A DNA stretch of 64,000 nt from Sisyra terminalis (taxonomy: Eukaryota; Arthropoda; Insecta; Neuroptera; Sisyridae), in the NCBI GenBank assembly GCA_958496175.1, contig OY292278.1:42718001-42782000 (forward strand), in the 5' to 3' direction. The notes under the pieces are model-generated. The model saw nothing but the letters and a program-made list of their open reading frames with translations. It did no database searches and had not been told where the DNA came from. A program made the translations under genes and the position numbers. Shown here in pieces: positions 59,901-64,000 of this stretch. Numbering within the stretch: position 1 is the stretch's first letter; every line of letters begins with the position of its first letter.

Positions 59901-61165
59901 GTATTTATTGCACAATGAATATGAAATACCCACAAATGTTCATTTCCCGAAACATAATACACAATCTCAATCCGCTAAATTGCGACCAGAAAATGTACAT
60001 ATCTAGCTATTGACGTCAGACATGTACAAATGCAATAACATGATAAATTCATTACAATTTTTTCTAATTTCAGTTTGAAGATTGTACAGAAGAGTTTCAA
60101 TCACATCCCGATAAAGAAAATAGTACCTCTTTTGCAGCTCACTGCTTTGTCTTAAAAGAAATAGATCCAAAAATTTCGAAAAGTTTCCAAAAATATTTAA
60201 ACGATTTGAAAAATAAATTCTCCGAAGTGAAGTGCATTTATTCCGTTATTCCTTCAAATGCTGATGCTTGGGTTACAAAAATAAGTCCATTATTAACAGA
60301 GGAAGTGGCTAATGCTCTTAAAAGTCGATTCCAATTACAAGAAAATGATTTATTAATTCTAGGATATGGACAATCATCAAATTTATCAAAAATTGTAAGT
60401 ATTTGTATCAGGACTAGGGAGTCTCAGCTAAATCTAAGGAACCCAATGTAATTTAGTCCAACTCCCCAGTTCTGATTTGTATGGTGTTAGCAGCATTGCC
60501 GTGCAGCATGTTCTAAATTTGATCAATCATAGGTGAATATTTCCAAGTCATTTGTATTCTAATTTTGTTTCCAGCTACAATATTTGGGAAATGCCCGAAG
60601 TGAATACATTAAGAAATTAGAAGAGCAAAGCGAGCATAAGTTTTCGACAAATAAATTTCTTTGGGTTGTTGATTTTCCGTTATTCGAATCAAGCGGTGAA
60701 AATGGAACGTTGGTATCAACTCACCATCCTTTTACGCAACCGCATCCGGATGATTTGGAAAAATTAGATACGGAACCATTGAAAGTGCGAAGCTTGGCTT
60801 ACGATTTGGTTTTAAATGGCGTAGAAGTTGGTGGCGGTTCAATTCGAATTCATGATGCGGCGTTTCAACGAAAAATTCTCCAACTCTTGCAAATCAATTC
60901 CGAAGAAATGCATTACTTTCTGGAAGCACTAGAAATGGGAGCTCCGCCTCACGGAGGTATTGCTCTAGGCCTCGATCGATTTTTGGCTACGTTGTTGAAC
61001 TTGAAGACAATTAGAGAAGTAATTGCATTTCCAAAAACAGTGGACGGAAAAGATGTTTTATCCGAAGCTCCGTCTGATATTTCCAAAGAAGATTTACGTC
61101 TGTATAATCTAGAATTGTTAACGTCCGACGTTCAACAAACACAATTAAAAAATGAGAATATTTAA
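56961..61165 (+). CDS. AspRS-m: Mitochondrial aspartyl-tRNA synthetase with three OB-fold domains
   Basis: Nine exons: 56,961-57,074; 57,174-57,521; 57,738-57,830; 57,890-58,240; 58,349-58,447; 58,680-59,318; 59,370-59,720; 60,074-60,394; 60,575-61,165. Every intron is phase 0, giving 968 residues (human DARS2 is 645). It charges tRNA-Asp in mitochondria. Residues 1-38 form a basic, hydroxylated presequence (MFGVISILSKHFRLNTRQLV). Three OB-fold anticodon-binding copies follow, starting at about 107 (RRVTCGEL), 255 (RTHTCGEL) and 378 (RTHNCGQL). Each keeps F..[IL][KR]D..G..Q and a final TG..EV. The single class II core has motif 1 near VDVETPTLFRKTPGGAQEF, motif 2 (ARCYRDEGSRSDRQPEFTQL, about 588-607) and motif 3 (GGIALGLDRF, about 899). 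The bacterial-type insertion domain is present between motifs 2 and 3. A polyadenylation signal lies near 61,284. The extra domains are the oddity; an annotation or assembly artefact is unlikely because the copies are diverged and spliced in frame. Confidence 0.9.
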
Positions 61166-61681
61166 CTCGTAATGAGGCCTTACATTTAAATCTAGTCTAA
61201 GATGATTTATAAATATTTTAAATGAATTTTCTTATTTTATTTAATACTGATTTATTTTAAAATGTAACAAAGTATTATATTAATAATAAAATATCCTGAA
61301 TTTACCAAGGATTTTAATGAATAAATGTATAACTGCACCATTTTTAGGCTTCAATGCACGATTTCATCTCTTGACTTTTAGAAAGAAAAATATGAAGTTG
61401 CGCAACATAAATTATTAATTTGTCACTTAGTTGACTAAGAAATTTTTAATAACCCTTGAAAATCTTTAAAAGTTTTAAAAGAATTATAAAAGGTACTAAT
61501 GTAATAAAACCGATTTGGCACAATGCTAAGTTTCAAAACGTGTTGGTGCATTTTTTACAATACTTATTCAACAAAAACCGTCCTTGATAAACATGTAAAT
61601 TAAAGCAGTTGAAATAAGTATTAAATTATTTACTAAAATAACTTAATTAATAGCTAAAAGTAGGAGAATTCTTGTGAAAAT
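61166..61681. other. 3' interval between AspRS-m and AP endonuclease
   Basis: Contains the 3' ends of two convergent genes. No other coding signal seen. Confidence 0.5.
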
Positions 61682-63712
61682 TTAAATACGTAGGAACAAA
61701 GTAATGGGACAGTGGTCACTTCCAAAAGCCTCTGAACGGACAACGTGATCGCAAATAGTTGGCATAAACCTTTCTGACACCAAAAAGTAATCAATTCGCC
61801 TAAAAACCAAAGAAAAAGAATTATTTTTTTGAAGTTATATATTTGAGTTCTTAAATTACTCCGAAATTATTCGCTAGAAAAATTGTCTTATTGTTTTTCT
61901 GTACAAATTGAGGGATAAAAGATGCATTATACAAAGTAGTGAAAAGTATCGTTGTTGGAAAGATCTTTCAAAATTTTAATTTTACTAATTAACAAAATTT
62001 TTAGTAGGAAAAATTAAAGAAAACAAAACATTCCGTGACAGACAAAATCGCAGATATCAGCGATTATTTAATAAAATGAGCTCAAATGATTTTTTCAAGA
62101 CAAAGTTTTCTGCTAATAACTTTAAAATAATCTCCTTTATAATATTTACCATCCTATATTTTTAACTCTAGCATTATTCATGTATGACCAGAAAGTGTAA
62201 ACCTCCTTTTTATCAGGATAAATATTTCTAAAGGTATCGACGAAACCTTCTCCTAATAAATCTGTCATTCCGTCACGTTCTTCTTGAGTAAATCCAGCCG
62301 TTTTCTTATTGGTTTTTGGATTTTTTAAATCTAAACAAAAAAAAATTATTAACTTTTCAAAAAAAAAATGTACACAAAGAAATGTAAGTACGTACCAATT
62401 TCTTGATGGGCCACATTCATATCACCGCAAATGATTACAGGTTTTACTTGATCTAATTTTTTCAAATAATTTTGAAAAGCTGTGTTCCATGAAAGGCGTT
62501 TGGGCATCGTAACCAAACCACGGCCAGCATTAGGAACATACACCGAAACAACATAAAATTTTTCATACTCGGCTGTTATAATACGACCCTCGACTTCGTG
62601 TTCGGCCGATTCAATCCCATACTGTACGCTCAAAGGTTTCTCTTTGGAATACAAACCAACTCCGGAATATCCGTCTTTTTCAGCTGCACTCCAATATGCG
62701 TGATATCCTTCAATTTCCTTTACTTCCGCGGGTAGTTTCTCTAAGCTGCATTTGGTCTCTTGAATACAAAAAACGTCCGGCTTTTCGTGGTTGATAAACT
62801 CCAAACTGCCTTTATTGCACCAGGCACGTATTCCATCCACATTCCAGCTGGAAATTTTGAAATTCCAGGCTTCACCGTTTTGATTTAAACGCTCGCAGGA
62901 ATAATCGATTGAGGTGAAATCAGTCTCGGTTTTGTTCTTCACTGTTTTCTTATCACCCGATTTGTCTACAGCTGCTTTCTTGGAGGGTTTCTTCTCGAGC
63001 TCATCTTCGTCGAGGTCTTTTTTCGCTTTTCCTTTAGCTGCTTTTTTGGGGGGATTTTTCTTTTTGGGTACGGATTCATCGTCGTTATTGGCAGCCTTCT
63101 TTGGTTCTTTTTTAGCGGCGACTTTCTTTGATTCTTTCTTTTCAACTTCGGGTTCTTTTTTGGGAGCATCGCCGGAGTCGTTAGTTTTCTTTTCAGTGGT
63201 TTTTTTTTCGCGTGGTTTACGGGCTTGTTTGGCGCTGGTCGCTTCTTCTTGGTCGGCACTATTTTTAGTGTAGGACGCAGATCTTTGACGTTGACGCTTA
63301 ATAATTCGTGGTTTCTTTTTATTTTCCTTATTTACATCATCGACATTTTCTTCATCTTCATTGGAAGTGTCTACCTTCATTGGTTTGGATTTGGCAACCC
63401 GTGTGGGACGTTTGTTTTCTTCAGCTGCCACTTCTTCATTTTCTACATTTTCCTCAACGACTTTTTTAGGTTTTGCCTTTTCTTTTTTTGCTAACTTTGG
63501 AAGAACCTCAACATTTTCCTACCAAACAAACAAGATATCAATAAATGAAATTAAAATGAATTATCAAATAGTTGTTCGTTTAACAGGATGCCCATTTTGC
63601 TTTAAAGATATAAGACTTTCCAGAACAGCTTCCTATTTTGTCCAGGAGTAATCAATTTGTAATCGAAAAAGTAATGAAATTCAAAAAAAATATGGGTTAC
63701 CTTGAACATCAT
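61682..63712 (-). CDS. APEX1: AP endonuclease (APEX1 / Rrp1 type)
   Basis: Four minus-strand exons: 63,701-63,712 (MMFK); 62,396-63,518; 62,150-62,330; 61,682-61,799. Phases fit and give 477 residues. The enzyme cuts DNA 5' to abasic sites in nuclear base-excision repair. Residues 5 to about 220 are a highly charged Lys/Glu/Ala-rich extension with many KKxxKK clusters, much longer than in human APE1 (318 aa) and reminiscent of Drosophila Rrp1. The exonuclease-III domain (about 223-477) has all catalytic signatures: SSWNVDGIRAW, CIQETKC, VVSVYVPNAGRGL, ICGDMNVAH, WRIDYFLVS and FGSDHCPITLFL. The small exon-1 start is chosen from ATGATG directly before a gtaacc donor that joins in phase 0 to the acceptor at 63,519; it is the least certain part. 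Plus-strand frames opposite the Lys-rich region are shadows. Confidence 0.93.
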
Positions 63713-64000
63713 TATTGTATTGTATTTTACAATAATGTATTGAAAAATAAGGAGAATAAAAAAAGAACGTTACGAGTGATTTTTTAAAATAAAAGCGCCA
63801 TTTTCTTTTAAATTTAATTATAACTACCCTTCTGGGTTAAAAGTGTTGAAAAAGTTTACAGAACTTATTTAAGGGAATTCAGTAAAACATATAAAAAAAA
63901 TCAGGAAAATCGAGTAGGGATCGATTTCAAAAGTAACCGATTTCAAGTGGAATACTTCTTTATTGTCCATGAATTCCAAGAAAATTATTTTTCCCATACT
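63713..64000. other. Upstream of the AP endonuclease, window edge
   Basis: AT-rich. It should include the APEX1 5' leader and promoter. No defined element is visible. Confidence 0.4.

Noticed and set aside
62914..63273. 119-codon plus-strand frame rich in Phe and Ser
   Set aside because: It is the antisense shadow of the Lys/Glu-rich region of the AP endonuclease.

Overview
This is a nuclear window from an insect: very AT-rich, spliced genes with many 50-70 bp introns, an Osiris gene and a ZAD-C2H2 zinc-finger gene. Both families are insect hallmarks. The long lysine-rich extension on the AP endonuclease, as in Drosophila Rrp1, would fit a fly, but I cannot fix the order. Exon structures below were assembled by hand from splice sites, phase continuity and family resemblance.

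Layout. Bases 1-28,300 hold no host gene that I can support. They carry MITEs with target duplications, long foldback elements, 5'-truncated LINE fragments, a roughly 9-unit 233 bp satellite (17.8-19.8 kb) and a structurally complete Penelope-like retroelement (22.6-28.3 kb) with an intact 829-codon ORF and long direct terminal repeats. A single Osiris gene with a TATA/Inr promoter follows at 29.2-30.1 kb. Bases 30.1-43.9 kb are again repeats: two large foldbacks, hAT-type MITEs, a hAT relic with an 8 bp target duplication and a composite repeat cluster.

From 43.9 to 63.7 kb the window is gene-dense with compact housekeeping genes: a ZAD zinc-finger protein (-), the condensin subunit Cap-G (+), a HAX1-like protein (-), LSm4 (-), mitochondrial aspartyl-tRNA synthetase (+) and an APEX1/Rrp1-type AP endonuclease (-). 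Cap-G and HAX1 converge. LSm4 and the synthetase diverge from a 140 bp shared promoter interval. The synthetase and the endonuclease converge. The genes serve unrelated processes (chromosome condensation, mitochondrial survival, mRNA decay/splicing, mitochondrial translation, base-excision repair), so clustering need not mean shared function.

The most unusual feature is the mitochondrial AspRS. The assembled protein (about 968 aa) carries three successive copies of the N-terminal OB-fold anticodon-binding domain ahead of one catalytic core. Two copies share intron positions, all introns are phase 0, and all three copies keep the Phe, Gln and Glu that contact the anticodon in characterised AspRSs.
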